A stretch of DNA of 5,535 nt from Acidobacteriota bacterium (GTDB lineage: Bacteria; Acidobacteriota; Blastocatellia; RBC074), in NCBI GenBank assembly GCA_013140935.1, contig JABFSD010001034.1, positions 1 through 5,535 on the forward strand, given 5' to 3'. Below the pieces are notes generated by a model. That model saw only the letters and a program-made list of their open reading frames with translations, was not told where the DNA came from and ran no database searches. Positions within the stretch are counted from its first letter, which is position 1. Every line of letters starts with the position of its first letter. The position numbers and the translations under genes are program-made. This document shows, piece by piece, positions 5,144-5,535 of the stretch.

Positions 5144-5496
5144 AGGTTTGCTGCTTTGATCTTTTCGACAGCGGCGGCGACCTGTTTACGTTGTTCGTCG
5201 GACAGATCCGCCTGCGCGTTTTTGCCATAGAACAGCAACAGAAAAATTCTGCCGCGCTGTTCCAGATAGAGATAAAGGTAACGGAAGCTGCCACTCTTGC
5301 CGCGTGCCTCTTGCGGGTCGGCGACACGGCCTTTGCGTGCGCCGCCCGTACCTTTCACGACCGGCCAGCGTTCGGGGTTTTCAAGCAAATCGGACTGGAT
5401 GGCGTAGAGCGTTTCAAACGAAGCCTGCGCCGCCAATTGCCGCATAAACACTGGCAGTTCAATGAAAGTGTAGAGTTGGGAGCTTTCCGGTTCCAC
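5140..5496 (-). CDS. HigB2/RelE-like type II toxin
   Basis: A 118-aa protein of the RelE/HigB2 superfamily, ribosome-dependent mRNA interferases that stop translation until bound by the antitoxin. Family landmarks are FIELPVFMRQL (11-21), LLENPERWPVVKGTGGARKGRV (37-58), the strand SFRYLYLYL (70-78), and IFLLLFYGKNAQADLS (84-99) with the conserved Y-x-K-N segment. Length fits the family. The start is GTG at 5494-5496, with AGGAGA (complement of 5505-5510) eight bases upstream. The gene precedes the antitoxin, the toxin-first order usual for higBA modules. Its promoter should lie at or beyond the window's right edge. The gene appears intact, so activity is plausible, but it is inferred from family only. 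Confidence 0.87.
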   Translation of the reverse strand: MEPESSQLYTFIELPVFMRQLAAQASFETLYAIQSDLLENPERWPVVKGTGGARKGRVADPQEARGKSGSFRYLYLYLEQRGRIFLLLFYGKNAQADLSDEQRKQVAAAVEKIKAANL

Positions 5497-5504
5497 ACGG
5501 CGAG

Positions 5505-5510
5505 TCTCCT
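5505..5510 (-). promoter_or_regulatory. Ribosome binding site supporting the GTG start of the toxin
   Basis: On the - strand AGGAGA is eight bases ahead of GTG 5496. No in-frame ATG upstream is visible, and the first internal Met (residue 18) would remove the conserved FIELPVF opening, so the GTG is the best start. Confidence 0.7.
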
Positions 5511-5535
5511 ACCAAGTCGGATAGCTGTCAAGATT

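Noticed and set aside
5503..5531. Promoter for the toxin gene, with TTGACA on the - strand (complement of 5526-5531)
   Set aside because: At 17 bp spacing the -10 position reads GAGACT, a poor match and overlapping the Shine-Dalgarno. The true promoter may lie outside the window.

Overview
The window most likely comes from an Acidobacteriota genome, probably class Blastocatellia. Three things suggest this: a PadR-type regulator directly abutting the first codons of what looks like an acidobacterial 'duplicated orphan permease' (ADOP, FtsX/MacB-type), moderately high GC, and dispersed palindromes inside and between genes. The taxonomic call is inference from gene content only.

Left part (1-2114), all + strand: the last 26 codons of a probable group-1 glycosyltransferase overlap by ATGA with a zinc-ribbon SAM methyltransferase, which is followed 12 bases later by an exported two-domain rhodanese-type sulfurtransferase. 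The linker of the methyltransferase, between its zinc ribbon and its Rossmann domain, carries a composite in-frame insertion. It consists of two near-identical palindromes in inverted orientation (211-277), which have no stop codon in any of six frames, and then six exact copies of a 12-bp unit (279-350) encoding (TPDV)6.

Middle part (2115-4321): a non-coding gap of about 150 bp with a small hairpin and a weak promoter candidate, then a MacA/HlyD-type membrane fusion protein and a LolD/MacB-type ABC ATPase in one operon. No permease gene follows the ATPase. Instead there is a third copy of the palindrome (4231-4257) and then a convincing intrinsic terminator.

Right part (4322-5535): a short regulatory region with three 9-bp repeats at exact 16-bp period, a PadR-family repressor, and an ADOP-like permease start whose family resemblance stops after about 25 codons. 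The sequence then changes to a convergent toxin-antitoxin pair on the - strand (HigB2/RelE-like toxin, then HigA2/NadS-like Xre antitoxin, ATGA overlap). The simplest reading is that the toxin-antitoxin module replaced or interrupted the permease that PadR used to control.

The main candidate novelty is the REPIN-like palindrome family, because it is found both between genes and as an in-frame coding insertion, and because it is free of stop codons on both strands.
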